Counted from the stretch's first letter, positions 26,401-32,371 are shown. The stretch is 64,000 nucleotides of DNA from Symbiodinium kawagutii (GCA_009767595.1 VSDK01010166.1:4819-68818); one strand, 5' to 3'. Program-made: numbers and translations. The notes: generated from the letters alone by a model not told the origin.

Positions 26401-28344
26401 AGTGTGAAGAGCAAGAAGGACATGAAGAACTTCAGCGCCAACAAAGAAGACATGCCACCCCAGGTGCCGCGGCGATGGATGTGACTTGCAGCTTCATGGT
26501 GGGTCAGGGGAAGGATCATTAGTGTGGTGTTAATGATGGTAATGATGGTGGATCATGATCAAGGTAATGGTGAAGGATGATTGGTACCGGTGGTTCATGA
26601 TTTTAATGATGGCAATGATGGTGGTTAATGATCAAGGTCATGATGGTCAATGCAGACTGATAGTAGTTGGCATAGTGGGTAGTAGTGGTTGCGACTGATG
26701 AGTCACAATGTTGAGAAGCTCATCCCTGGCCGGTCAGACTTCACAAGTCATTAGAAAATAAAGGTCATTAGATGTTGTTACTTGCAATATTTGAGGTGTG
26801 GTGCAAGCGTGTGATGATGCTTAGTAGTGCTAACTGCGAAGAATCAAAAGCAATCATCAGCAACAGGGCTCAAACTTCAGTCCAAACTTAAGTGACAGTG
26901 GTTCAGCATAAAGGCCAACCACCACCAATCACCAGCAGTTTGCGGTCCGCCGCTTGTTTGGTCGAGTCATGTAAATTTCTGTTCTGCTATATCCTTATCG
27001 TGAATAACTACATCACTTGTTGATTTTTTTACCTGTTGTTGTATCACCATGGTGTTTCTTGTATGTGTTATATCAAGCTATTGGTGTCATTTGTTTCGCC
27101 GACATGTCACCACTGCCCAACACAATAGTGTGCTGGATGTTTTGCGGGGTGTCACGAGCAAGGCTAATGATACAACAAGGTGAATTATGGCAAATCACTG
27201 TCAATGCGAAGGACATTTTGTTTGATATGGTCAATGATGCTTATGCCAAGAATAGATGTTGATAAGGTCAATGATGCTCAATTAATTAATTGAGGAATAG
27301 GTGCATCACAGCTAGTCATGTTTGACAATGGCGACTTAAACCACCCAGCCCATCTAACAGCTGAAAAAGTAATTAGTGACCCATTGCAACATGTTAAAGG
27401 AGTAGGCAGGAAAAAAAAGCTAGTTAAACCAGCATAGCCTTTGAGCTGTGTCTTGAGCCAAAAGCTATGAAATTCCAATCATCAATGGGTTTCGCATGCC
27501 CGCATTTGAGCAGAAAACGGTTCCGTTGCTAACGTGTAGATGACTTGACTACGGGCTGGTTTTAGGCTACGCAGATTCCCACAATGACCAGCCAGAATGA
27601 TCAACACATTGTGCAACCGGGGGCGGGATCTCTTAGCTGGTGGTTTCTTTGACATTTTTTGGACATTTTTCCCAAGTACTTGGAGTGTTTGGGTGGTTGG
27701 ATAGCATATTTTTGGGGCGAGACGAGCTACCAAGCCGAGAAAATGACCAACTGACTGTGAAATCATACCTTGCACCCCTGGGCCATACCTGTGCTGCGCA
27801 GGTTCCATACAAGGATCCCAAGAAACTTGGCATAGCGTTGATGAGTAGCGGCGCTGCTGCCATGGCTGTCCATGGTGCAATGATGGATGGGTAGCATGTG
27901 GCATGCAATAAGCATGTAGCATCAAGACGAGAGAGAGAGGGAGCTGGTGATGCCATGGTCTATTCATGATGGTAATGATGAGTATCATTCATGATTAATT
28001 GAACTGATTGTTTGATATCATTCCGACCATGTGCAGCCGATCAACCACCATCAATGATGGTTAGTGATGTCAACCAGCAGTATTCATCAATCATCACCGT
28101 CAATCATCACCAATCAATCAGTATGAATCAGCCATGATCAAGCATGCTTGATTGCCATTTGTACCAAATGTCGATGATCATTATCATCATTAACCATGAG
28201 TTAACCACCATTAAGCATGAAATCGCCACTAGTGAAGCATTCATCATCAATCAAACACCATTCAGCATCCATGAAGCATCATCCACTGCCACGGCGCTGC
28301 GATCAAGGACTGGATGGGACAAGGACTTCGCCACTTGCGACTAG
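1858..28344 (+). CDS. PKG: cGMP-dependent protein kinase (PKG), multi-exon gene, 5' part missing
   Basis: Serine/threonine kinase of the AGC family, activated by cGMP binding to N-terminal CNB domains; a cytosolic or membrane-associated signalling enzyme in alveolates. The identification comes from joining about 29 small exons on the + strand. CNB repeats: ADYFYVV, GGSFGELALLY, PRAATI in the first; EQG, FFLLVEGSV, YFGEKAL, EPRAATVKV in the second. Kinase domain: glycine loop GCGGFGAV, ALK lysine, alpha-C Glu in SEKN, hinge LLLELALGGELY, catalytic RDLKPEN, DMG in place of DFG, activation loop TTCGTPDYFAPE, VDWWTLGILTFE, then the C-tail (KWFGTFDW, VKSKKDMKNF, GWDKDFATCD). Reading phase is preserved across nearly all junctions. 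Known apicomplexan PKGs carry several CNB domains, so one or two may lie left of the window. Introns carry repeats and inverted-repeat elements. The range given covers introns. Confidence 0.9.
1975..4685 (+). other. PKG intron, repeat-rich
   Basis: The stretch 2860-3200 is pyrimidine-rich with recurring CCATCATTACCC-type words. From 3300 to 3660 it is dominated by TGGTTGATNNNTGG words. A partial copy of the CACCAACCAG inverted-repeat element lies at about 3441-3487. Near 4322-4362 a short VALLYPLLFPKAM reading follows a CAGG and vaguely echoes the real CNB exon at 4686; I treat it as a decoy. No other coding signal was seen. Confidence 0.5.
4686..4733 (+). CDS. PKG: PKG exon: CNB phosphate-binding cassette start
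   Basis: Sixteen codons, AGGSFGELALLYFAPR, the hallmark G-x-FGELALLY-x-x-PR cassette whose Gly, Glu and Arg contact the cyclic nucleotide phosphate and ribose. The acceptor is GTCAG|GCT, the donor GTAGCT at 4734, and both ends are phase 0. It continues exactly into AATITAT of the next exon, giving the normal PR-AAT sequence. Confidence 0.88.
4734..5652 (+). repeat. PKG intron with degenerate AACCATCA tandem array
   Basis: About 5330-5575 is a degenerate tandem array of roughly 8-10-base units of the form ACCATCAA / TTAACCATCA, followed closely by the acceptor of the next exon. The rest has no coding signal beyond random open frames. Confidence 0.6.
5653..5715 (+). CDS. PKG: PKG exon: end of first CNB beta barrel
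   Basis: Twenty-one codons reading AATITATQNSSVFVTARHQF then K, matching the strand after the cassette arginine and the D/R-x-x-F hinge helix of CNB domains. The acceptor is CCCAG|GCA, phase 0. The donor is GACCCT at 5716, a GA-type site; with it the joint gives FK-EILLRANEAEM, which restores the expected helix. Confidence 0.85.
6179..6241 (+). CDS. PKG: PKG exon: helix linking CNB domains
   Basis: Reads EILLRANEAEMKQNLNYVGR, the long amphipathic helix after a CNB barrel (compare F-x-x-ILM-x-x..KR-x-x-Y-x-x-FL). The acceptor is CTGAG|GAA. The 3' boundary is ambiguous: GCGAAG at 6240, GAAGTG at 6242 or GTGTAG at 6245. Only the first (phase 1) joins in frame to the next visible exon without an extra microexon, and then only if that exon starts at 7455. 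Confidence 0.75.
6245..7454 (+). other. PKG intron, no clear content
   Basis: AT-rich DNA with random open frames on both strands. A missing microexon encoding the VPLF-like start of the next CNB domain could lie here, but I could not identify one. Confidence 0.4.
7458..7555 (+). CDS. PKG: PKG exon: start of second CNB domain
   Basis: Reads SSLATVAPQELAAAMMEMTF followed by NKDETIFEQG: the alpha-A helix and first strands of a CNB domain, ending in the EQG turn. The acceptor is AG|GAC at 7457, or alternatively AG|TAG at 7454, which better fits the upstream phase. The donor is GTCGCT at 7556, phase 0, giving EQG-EVGTQFF with the next exon. Confidence 0.83.
8284..8346 (+). CDS. PKG: PKG exon: second CNB, strands 3-5
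   Basis: Twenty-one codons, EVGTQFFLLVEGSVTVIKDG then K. FFLLVEGSV is the F-x-L-x-x-G-x-V core of a CNB domain. The acceptor is CCAAG|GAA. The donor is GACAGG at 8347 (GA type), giving DGK-EVASLQ with the next exon. Placing the site at the nearby GTGGCA instead would break the frame. Confidence 0.85.
8630..8656 (+). other. Partial duplicate of the next exon's 5' end (pseudo-exon)
   Basis: GGCAGGAACTGGCCAGCTTG here differs by one base from the acceptor and first bases of the real exon at 8911. It is followed by GCGGTACATG, a plausible donor. It may be a decayed exon duplication or an alternative acceptor. Confidence 0.5.
8765..8875. repeat. TA and TATTTATT simple repeat
   Basis: An alternating TA run at about 8770-8790 followed by TTTAT-type repeats. 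It gives spurious tyrosine/isoleucine-rich open frames in three frames. Confidence 0.9.
8914..8976 (+). CDS. PKG: PKG exon: second CNB phosphate-binding cassette
   Basis: Reads EVASLQATKEKAPYFGEKAL then R. YFGEKAL replaces the canonical FGELAL/FGERAL cassette. The acceptor is GGCAG|GAA. The donor is GTCGCC at 8977 or GCCAGG at 8980, both phase 0. It joins to ALENKEPRAATV in the next exon, the expected PRAAT. Confidence 0.85.
8983..9870 (+). other. PKG intron with family-2-like element at its 5' end
   Basis: The segment 8983-9055 (GGGGTATCCC ... AGCTAGGCCAGGAGC ... ATGGTAGG) resembles the CAGGGGTATCCCT element at 13960 and 23911 and starts immediately at the exon end. A CACCAG / GGAAAATCC segment at 9610-9720 resembles the family-4 element. 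The remainder is AT-rich without coding signal. Confidence 0.45.
9871..9932 (+). CDS. PKG: PKG exon: second CNB, PRAAT strand
   Basis: Reads ALENKEPRAATVKVTSAAAK then T, with the cassette arginine in EPRAAT. The acceptor is TGTCAG|GCA. The donor is GTGCCA at 9933 (phase 2), which gives AKT-LFVDKESFE with the next exon, the normal sequence before the C-helix. The later GTGAGC at 9943 would break the frame. Confidence 0.87.
10497..10524 (+). CDS. PKG: PKG microexon: LFVDKESFE
   Basis: A 28-nt exon encoding LFVDKESFE, equivalent to the L-x-x-DR-x-x-F motif of CNB domains. The acceptor is CCAAG|G, the donor GCTGGG at 10525 (GC type), phase 0. Confidence 0.83.
11260..11310. repeat. ATC trinucleotide microsatellite
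   Basis: An uninterrupted ATC/CAT run in the intron just upstream of the exon at 11393. Confidence 0.95.
11393..11507 (+). CDS. PKG: PKG exon: helix after second CNB
   Basis: Reads VVLGSLTELVKRGKDGTAVV, AKTNRHTMAVDPG, ISVYS. LGSLTELVKR matches the helix that follows a CNB domain in PKGs. The acceptor is CCACAG|GTC, phase 0. The donor is GTAGTC at 11508, phase 1, which joins in frame to GSFAILVCRNG at 11990. Confidence 0.82.
11523..11616. mobile_element. Inverted-repeat element, family 4
   Basis: Starts with TACCCTCCGGGAAG and ends with CTTCCAAGTTAGTTTGCCAG then AGGGTA, so the ends are inverted copies of each other. It sits inside a PKG intron 15 bases after the exon end. Further copies lie at 11782, 41549 and 55969. 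Confidence 0.65.
11782..11892. mobile_element. Inverted-repeat element, family 4
   Basis: TTACCCTCTGGCAGTCC ... GATGGAAG at the left, CTTCCAGGTGAGTTTGCCAG at the right. This is a second copy in the same PKG intron, about 165 bp from the first and about 100 bp before the next exon. Confidence 0.65.
11990..12051 (+). CDS. PKG: PKG exon: extra CNB-like strand before the kinase
   Basis: Reads SFAILVCRNGEHGAAKIHEQ, with a leading Gly codon split across the junction. GSFAILV looks like the SG-x-F-x-V strand of a CNB domain, so this and the preceding exon may be remains of a degenerate third CNB. The acceptor is TTCCAG|GA. The donor is GAAGCT at 12052 (GA type), phase 0, joining DTKRFGNIKF at 13890. 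Less certain than its neighbours. Confidence 0.65.
12418..12955. repeat. 109-bp tandem array with palindromes
   Basis: Five units begin with ACTCC at 12421, 12531, 12640, 12749 and 12858 (period 109-110). Each contains an 11-bp inverted repeat, GAGTGGTTTCG / CGAAACCACTC, separated by AGCC. The last unit is diverged. GGATTGCGGATTG words flank the array on both sides (about 12195 and 12980). It lies in the PKG intron before the kinase linker exon. Overlapping open frames on both strands come from the period and are not genes. Confidence 0.93.
13100..13143. repeat. AAC trinucleotide microsatellite
   Basis: An uninterrupted CAA/AAC run of about 14 units in the same PKG intron. Confidence 0.95.
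13890..13945 (+). CDS. PKG: PKG exon: linker into kinase domain
   Basis: Reads DTKRFGNIKFKDLKKHQPR, with the last codon split. IKFKDL matches the F-x-DL entry to the kinase domain of AGC kinases. The acceptor is CTAAG|GAC; the donor is GTTGGA at 13946, phase 2, giving PR-LGLLGCGGFG. Confidence 0.82.
13960..14060. mobile_element. Inverted-repeat element, family 2
   Basis: CTAGCTGTTGATTCTCAGGG ... AGGGGTATCCCTAAATCCC ... GTGGTGAAACCAGATGGTAG. Nearly identical to 23911-24013 and related to 43941-44050. It begins 14 bases after the exon end, within the PKG intron. The central AGGGGTATCCCT and the GGAGCTAAGGAGC / GGAGCTAAAGAGC pair give it internal symmetry. Confidence 0.65.
14342..14462. repeat. 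CAT/ATC microsatellite, 120 bp
   Basis: A nearly pure trinucleotide run with a few CAC and TAT interruptions. It creates false poly-His, poly-Ser, poly-Ile and poly-Asp open frames on both strands. Confidence 0.97.
14589..14657 (+). CDS. PKG: PKG exon: kinase glycine-rich loop
   Basis: Reads LGLLGCGGFGAVELVEHTGT then GNT: subdomain I with the G-x-G-x-FG-x-V nucleotide-binding loop. The acceptor is GCCTAG|G, the donor GTAGCT at 14658, phase 2; the joint gives T-YALK. Confidence 0.92.
15669..15699 (+). CDS. PKG: PKG microexon: catalytic lysine (ALK)
   Basis: A 31-nt exon encoding YALKALSKGF. The Lys of ALK is the ATP-phosphate-anchoring lysine of subdomain II. The acceptor is TTCAAG|G, the donor GCCCCT at 15700 (GC type), phase 0. 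The next exon gives KGF-VVKSGMQQ. Confidence 0.9.
15732..15846. mobile_element. Inverted-repeat element, family 3 (diverged)
   Basis: TGGCTGTGGGTCAACA at the left, GGGTTTTGACAGAAAGCCA at the right, with the family's ATAATGGGGAAAACAATAG core. It lies in the PKG intron 33 bases after the donor. Confidence 0.5.
16634..16686 (+). CDS. PKG: PKG exon: kinase alpha-C helix
   Basis: Reads VVKSGMQQSVMSEKNVQ, with a split Leu codon. The Glu in SEKN is the conserved alpha-C glutamate that pairs with the catalytic lysine. The acceptor is GCCCAG|GTG, the donor GCGCCC at 16687 (GC type); the joint gives NVQL-MCDSPF. Confidence 0.9.
17347..17393 (+). CDS. PKG: PKG exon: SPFVVKLYETYN
   Basis: Reads MCDSPFVVKLYETYN, kinase strand 4 (H/S-PF-V-x-L-x-x-x-Y). 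The acceptor is GCCCAG|G, the donor GCATCT at 17394 (GC type). The split codon completes as Ser, giving YNSPEHLYLLLE. Confidence 0.9.
17541..17860 (+). repeat. CCCATGTTTTCCC-type repeat in PKG intron
   Basis: Recurring units of CAGGCTGTTTTCCCA / CCATGTTNTCCCATG, pyrimidine-rich, leading up to the acceptor at 17930. No coding signal. Confidence 0.6.
17931..17988 (+). CDS. PKG: PKG exon: kinase hinge
   Basis: Reads PEHLYLLLELALGGELYAT. LLLELALGGELY is the hinge and alpha-D start typical of PKG (E-x-x-x-GGEL). The acceptor is GCCCAG|GC, the donor GTCACT at 17989, phase 2. Confidence 0.92.
18762..18854 (+). CDS. PKG: PKG exon: alpha-D to alpha-E region
   Basis: Reads YNKRNMWGNEPCAKFYVAGT then VLAFEHLHGRK. 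AKFYVAGTVLAFEHLH is the alpha-E helix before the catalytic loop. The acceptor is CCGAG|G, the donor GCGCCT at 18855 (GC type), giving GRK-IVFRDLKPEN. Confidence 0.92.
19678..19772 (+). CDS. PKG: PKG exon: catalytic loop and DMG metal-binding motif
   Basis: Reads IVFRDLKPENLLLTDQGRVK then LTDMGLAKVIH. RDLKPEN holds the catalytic Asp, Lys and Asn. The metal-binding motif is DMG where most kinases have DFG; the Asp is kept, so the enzyme can be active. The acceptor is CCGAG|G, the donor GCACCT at 19773 (GC type). Confidence 0.95.
20306..20375 (+). CDS. PKG: PKG exon: activation loop
   Basis: Reads KTYTTCGTPDYFAPELIASK then GHG. TTCGTPDYFAPE is the AGC activation loop and P+1 loop with the phosphorylatable Thr and the APE glutamate. 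The acceptor is CCGAG|GT, the donor GCGCCG at 20376 (GC type). Confidence 0.95.
20451..20532. mobile_element. Inverted-repeat element, family 1 (best copy)
   Basis: 82 bp with terminal inverted repeats: CTGGTTGGTGGTTTTCCC at the left, TTGAAACCACCAACCAG at the right. The core is TTAACAAATGGTTGGTTGAC then CAATATTTTTCAT. It lies wholly inside the PKG intron between the activation-loop and alpha-F exons. Confidence 0.8.
20767..20831 (+). CDS. PKG: PKG exon: alpha-F helix
   Basis: Reads FHGWGAVDWWTLGILTFELM then S. VDWWTLGILTFEL is kinase subdomain IX with the structural Asp. The acceptor is GACAG|C, one of the few not followed by G; the donor is GCACAG at 20832 (GC type). The joint GHG-FHGW-GAVDWW suggests a 3-4-residue insertion compared with the usual GH-x-x-AVDWW. 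Confidence 0.88.
21231..21295. repeat. TTTAT-rich simple repeat
   Basis: A degenerate TATTTATTCAT run in the PKG intron before the exon at 21408. Confidence 0.8.
21408..21454 (+). CDS. PKG: PKG exon: GHPPFE loop
   Basis: Reads HPPFESATPMQIYAK, following the split Gly of SGHPPF, kinase subdomain X. The acceptor is CGTCAG|GC, the donor GCGGGG at 21455 (GC type), phase 0. Confidence 0.92.
21765..22835. repeat. Inverted array of ATACATT / AATGTAT...GGGGG units
   Basis: The left part (21765-21890) repeats AATGTATTTTGAGGGGGG and CATTTTGAGGGGGGTGCACAC. The right part (22541-22835) repeats GTACCCCCTTAGTTTCATAC then ATT, roughly the reverse complement, and ends AATATGTATTAAAGGGGGGG. The 650 bp between is unrelated unique sequence. 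It lies inside a 1.65-kb PKG intron. Confidence 0.65.
23103..23159 (+). CDS. PKG: PKG exon: kinase C-lobe, VNFPKKC
   Basis: Reads VQKGINAVNFPKKCKGDVE, the I-x-x-VNFP segment of PKG after alpha-G. The acceptor is TGTCAG|GTT, phase 0; the donor is GTCATG at 23160. The upstream joint gives IYAK-VQKGIN. Confidence 0.92.
23794..23848 (+). CDS. PKG: PKG exon: NPTERLPM, kinase subdomain XI
   Basis: Reads VKGLCHANPTERLPMKKG. The Arg in ERLPM is the invariant subdomain XI arginine. The acceptor is GCTTAG|GTC, the donor GCAACG at 23849 (GC type), giving KKGG-IQNVKSQKWF. Confidence 0.92.
23911..24013. mobile_element. Inverted-repeat element, family 2
   Basis: CTAGCTGGTGATTCTCAGGG ... AGGGGTATCCCTAAATCCC ... 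AGTGGTGAAACCAGATGGTA then G. Over about 100 bp it is nearly identical to 13960-14060, 10 kb away. It lies in a PKG intron about 60 bp after the exon. Confidence 0.75.
24693..24756 (+). CDS. PKG: PKG exon: KWFGTFDW, end of kinase core
   Basis: Reads IQNVKSQKWFGTFDWPAMEN; the HKWF-x-x-FDW motif marks the end of AGC kinase domains. The acceptor is CACCAG|GC. The donor is GAATCT at 24757 (GA type), phase 2, joining the 19-nt microexon as ENL-SMKVPY. Confidence 0.92.
24983..25001 (+). CDS. PKG: PKG 19-nt microexon: SMKVPY
   Basis: Encodes SMKVPY, equivalent to the M-x-PPY-x-P turn at the start of the AGC C-tail. The acceptor is CTGAG|G, the donor GCCACT at 25002 (GC type). Only with this piece do the flanking exons join in phase as VPY-APSVKSKKDM. 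Confidence 0.8.
25002..26394 (+). other. PKG intron
   Basis: AT-rich, with no coding signal recognised apart from random frames. A family-1 inverted-repeat element ends about 98 bp before the acceptor. Confidence 0.5.
26202..26296. mobile_element. Inverted-repeat element, family 1
   Basis: Left end CTGGTTTGTGGCTTTAA; core TTAACAAATGGCTGGTTGAC; right end TTGAACCACCAACCAG. It lies inside the PKG intron, shortly before the exon at 26395. Confidence 0.75.
26395..26463 (+). CDS. PKG: PKG exon: AGC C-tail
   Basis: Reads APSVKSKKDMKNFSANKEDM then PPQ: the P-x-V-x-S-x-x-D-x-x-NF segment of the PKG C-tail that wraps the N-lobe. The acceptor is CTGAG|GCT, the donor GTGCCG at 26464, both phase 0. Confidence 0.92.
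26464..27801 (+). other. PKG intron
   Basis: Positions 26520-26700 are GATGGTNATGATGG-type low-complexity sequence. The rest is AT-rich without a coding signal. Confidence 0.5.
27802..27821 (+). CDS. PKG: PKG 20-nt microexon: VPYKDP
   Basis: Encodes VPYKDP, with a split Lys codon. It continues PPQ into PPQVPYKDPK, the usual C-tail sequence. The acceptor is GCGCAG|GTT. The donor is most simply GAAACT at 27822 (GA type), which joins in phase to TGWDKDFATCD. Confidence 0.8.
28308..28344 (+). CDS. PKG: PKG last exon and stop
   Basis: Reads TGWDKDFATCD then TAG at 28342-28344. G-W-D-x-x-F is the C-terminal end typical of PKG. The acceptor is ATCAAG|G. The stop fixes the 3' end of the coding sequence. 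Confidence 0.93.
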
Positions 28345-29234
28345 GCCCGGGGCGCCAACTGCGCAAACTGGTGGCATCAGAGACTAGGAGACTTGCGGAG
28401 GAAGTGAACCACAAAAGGTAACAAGTGACTGTACCAGGGGTTCATGATCACTTCTAGTGGCTAATACTACCGGGATAGAAACCAACAATAATGGTTCAAC
28501 AACTCTACTGGTTGGTGCTTTGATTGGCATTTTTTCGCATTGGTAATGATTGACAGATAGTTGTTTGACTAATGTTTTTCATAAGGGGTTGAAACCACCA
28601 ACCAGTATAAAGATTGGGTGGACATTTTCAGTGCCACTACTTCTTGGCTATGACTTTCATAATGATGGTGGTGGAGAACAAGAAGAATGGTTGACTATGG
28701 CTGCTTGGCAATGATTGATGCATGTTGATAGTAACGAAGTCATTCAGTTCCCTCACCAGATTGCTGATCCCAAGGCTTATCCAATTGTGTATATCTAGAA
28801 AGGCCCATTGTTTGTCCAAGACATGCGGAGAAGACCTGAAGAGCATGCCAAGAATGTGCCATCCGCCAATGTGATGAGAATATCCCTCCGCCATTCGTAG
28901 TTTACATGGGGCTGGCTGGTTGTGCATCATTTCAAAAAAGTGACGAATGTAGCGAAATGACCGGCCATGATCCGTCTAGTAGTATGGGGAAATGTGATAG
29001 TGCCCACCCCCATCGGAACGTACGAACATGCCACACGTGGGATTGCTCCGGAAGCTATAGTGGTATTCATGGGAGAGGGCAGTTTGCGATAAGCTTCCAA
29101 CAAACTCCAAGACCAGCAGTTGTGGCAAGTGTAAAACATCCATAAATATAGGTCAGCAAACATAGCATCCATAACTACGGGTTAACAATAGCTTGTATAG
29201 GTCAACCTAGGTTAGCAAACATGTTTTTGGGTAG
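28345..29234 (+). other. PKG 3' flank
   Basis: No polyadenylation signal is obvious, which is usual for dinoflagellates. A family-1 inverted-repeat element lies at 28508-28605. No coding signal otherwise. Confidence 0.4.
28508..28605. mobile_element. Inverted-repeat element, family 1
   Basis: Left end CTGGTTGGTGCTTTGATTGG, right end GGGGTTGAAACCACCAACCA then G, with the TTGACTAATGTTTTTCATA core. It is about 160 bp downstream of the PKG stop codon, so it lies either in the 3' untranslated region or between genes. Confidence 0.75.
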
Positions 29235-29294
29235 GATCTACAACATGCGCCGCTGTCCATGACGGAGCTTTTCATATTGCCAACCTCTACGCCA
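29235..29294 (+). CDS. Candidate exon, unassigned gene (Sel1/TPR-like)
   Basis: Reads STTCAAVHDGAFHIANLYA after a GGGTAG|GA acceptor and before a possible GAAGGG donor. The A-x-x-x-GAFHIANLYA pattern recalls the helix of Sel1-type repeats. Family not established; it may belong with the similar segment at 41927. Confidence 0.35.
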
Positions 29295-29709
29295 GGAAGG
29301 GCCAGTCCTTTTGTCACAATGTGACTTGCCTTGGATGGCCCTGGTGGTGCCGATTGGGGGGCGCTTGGGATCCGGTGTCGTGGCTTGAAGCTTGCAGTTG
29401 ATCAGAGACATTTGACCACTGCCAACCATTGTTGACCATCCATGAGCCCAGCCCAGTTCATCCAACGAAATCCATTACTATTACCAAGTTCTACCATGGT
29501 TACCGAGATGAACCAAGGTAGTTGTTGGATGTTTCAAGTGGAGAACTGCCTAGTTTCATTGCCAACAACTTCCTGCGCCGCGATTGAACAGTTTTTAGAA
29601 CAGTGTTTAGTGAAAGCTGCTGGTTGGTCGCTGGTGTTGTTTTTGATATGCTAGTGGGCCCATGGCAACCAACCAAAGAATGGTTGGGTGAACATTCCAA
29701 CAACTACTA

Positions 29710-29815
29710 GCTGGTGGTTTCAAACATTTAATCTTTCCCCCTAGTATTCATTAACAATTGGTTGGTTGACTAAGATTTTTCATATTTTTTCATAGGGTTT
29801 CAAACCACCAGCCAG
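29710..29815. mobile_element. Inverted-repeat element, family 1
   Basis: Left end GCTGGTGGTTTCAAA, right end TTTCAAACCACCAGCCAGC, core ATTCATTAACAATTGGTTGG then TTGACTAAGA. The ends match the other copies with coordinated changes, the inverted repeat itself being kept. Confidence 0.75.
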
Positions 29816-31632
29816 CTTACACTAGCTTGCTTGTTGATGGGATTGTGAGCAGCCAACGTACCAGAGGCCCCTTGAACCAGAGCCATATAAAGCAGCCACT
29901 CATTCACCAACATTTGCCAACCATGATCGACCAGCCATTGACCCCACCATTCCTGGATGGCTTATGCCCACTAACTTAGGTTTTTAGTGTTTTTGGGATA
30001 CGATTGATTTACCATATAACCACTAAAAATACGTATTTTTAGCAAGGGATCTATAAGCCACCAAGATTCCGATCATTGGCAATTGTAGGCAATTGATTGA
30101 TCATACTGAACCATCAAATCATTCACTACACCATTATCAACCACATAGTAAGAAAACACATTATTCAATCCAAGACTGTAGTTGCACCATTGCCAACCAT
30201 TCTTTTCTATACTACTCTTCATCAAGTGTGAGCTGACCAAGATTGGGCCAGATCATCCGACATAGCTAGCGTTTCATCAATCATGGTCAGACCTTCGCCA
30301 ACCACTAGTCCATGTATACTATCCCATGGCCAACCAAACATTTCCCACCATGAAGACCAACCATTACCAACCCAGCAATTGACCATGATCAGACATCAGA
30401 ATCCATTAGTTATTGCCGTCATTAAGCATTTCAGGCACATCATCAGCCAGTACCAATTCCATGCATGACCCATTCGCCAACTAATTATTGCCAACCCACT
30501 GGTTAACCATTCATCCCCATTTCCAACCAACGCTGTCTTTTGTCAATCGCAACTCTAAGGCAAAGCTTGATGGCACCGCGCTGCAAAGACTGAGATGTAC
30601 TTTGCCCACCTCAATGGTTAAGGGTTAATTGATAGCAGATAATCAAGGTAAACCTATGGTCAAGCTATGCTTAATGGTTTGGTTCTGTTTGGAAGGTTCA
30701 TTCGTAATCAATGGTAGTTGCCTTTTGAGTTTACCCAGTGCTGTTGGGGACCAATAGTTTACACATAGCTCCTAGACCTTTGCAACCTTCTCGCCATCAG
30801 CTACTTTATCGAGGGTGAATGATCATCCAAGGATAATTTATTATCAATTGCACTAGTCCGCTAACAAAGTAGTTAAGGAAACAACTAACAAGTATAACCA
30901 TTCTGATGATCGATTATTGTGACCATTGATTGCTGCCAATTGTAGACGTAGAATGCATATGATATATACGTTGTCAAGGTTTGTCATATGAAATAATTAC
31001 GCACTTATAGAATCAGACATATGTGCCTCCGTGCCATGCAAGGCAATCGGGAAGCAAGCGCACATAAAACATAGAAGGAGGCAGGTTGTGGCTAATAAGC
31101 GTTTACGTAATCAATGCGTTCTTTTCACTGGTTGCGATTCGTCCAATGATCCCGAGATATCCACTTGTATGACTGAGGCAACTATCACTTAAGGTGGCAT
31201 TACTAGGCAGACTAAATGCAGATCCTCAACAAATGACAGGGCAGCCCAGGAAACTTGCATGCCCCACTAGGTGTCAAGTTCAGCAGTACCTTCAGATGAT
31301 CCCATGCGGGTTTGAAATCACAGGCTCCCATGGTTCCAGGGTACAACCCGCTGTTGAGATACACTTGTTGGTAAGAAAGTTGTTTGCCATCAGCCACAAC
31401 TAATCACCCTTCACCATGTTTTGCTTGTTATTTTCTCCAATCTGAACAGGCAGTGCAACCACCACTCACCAACAAAATCAACCTAAAACCATCGATTAAA
31501 GTCACCATAAACACTTGAATCACCAGTTCAAGCACCAATTACTGTAATCATTGAATCACCATAAACCATCAGTAGCCATAAGTAGCCATCAGTGACCATC
31601 ACCATTGAACTCCATTCACTGACCGTCACCAG

Positions 31633-31746
31633 GTTCCACTCTTCCCCCCTTGTCTGGCGCAGCGTGTTGCCGTCTTGGCCACGGCGCGGTTCATAGGGAA
31701 CCAGCCAGGCGAGTTTCACCCCAGCTCAGCCCCAAGTGAAGCCGAG
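31633..31746 (+). CDS. Candidate exon, unassigned gene
   Basis: Thirty-eight codons, open and GC-rich, phase 0 at both ends: VPLFPPCLAQRVAVLATARF, IGNQPGEFHPSSAPSEAE. It is bounded by CACCAG|GTT and GAG|GTAATG, matching the AG|G and GT rules of the neighbouring gene. No family recognised. Confidence 0.5.
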
Positions 31747-31924
31747 GTAATGGGTTTTTGGTAACGATGCTTGAGTTAGCCATAAAACATATACTATATG
31801 GGTTGGTTAGCATCTAACAACCTACTAATGGTTAGTAGGGGATGTAGGGGAGAGAGACACCAACTATAATGGTCAATAATAGGGGATGCTCACTAACAAC
31901 TATAGGGGATATATACCAACTATA

Positions 31925-32054
31925 TGGCTATGGGTCACGCAGTTAACCAACCAATCATGGGGGATATAATAAGCAACAAACTATAGGGAAAACAATACTT
32001 AATGAATGTTTATGATGGGGAACCAGGGGTACGGGGTTTTGACCCACTGCCATA
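31925..32054. mobile_element. Inverted-repeat element, family 3
   Basis: Left end TGGCTATGGGTCACGCAGTT, right end GGGTTTTGACCCACTGCCAT then A, with a GGGAAAACAATACTTAATG core and an ACCAGGGGTACGGGG segment before the right end. Confidence 0.65.
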
Positions 32055-32371
32055 CGGCTAATCAGTGGTTAATAATAGAGAATAATGGACAACAATGGTT
32101 TTTGGTAACGACTGTCAGCACAGAACTGGTTGATGCCTGGGGATGGTGTGGGATGATGTGGTACTTGTCAATCATCACCTGGAGGAAAAAGCATTTGCAA
32201 CTGGGGACTGGTAATCGAGAAGCAGCTGCTTATTGACGGCAACAACTGTTGACCGAAAACTGATGGTTGATTCAGTTGGTTCCAGGACAACTTGCTGATG
32301 ATATGGGATGACTATCCAGTTGACGATTCGGATGGATCATAACCCGCATCCAGATCAAGAACTAGCCAGCA

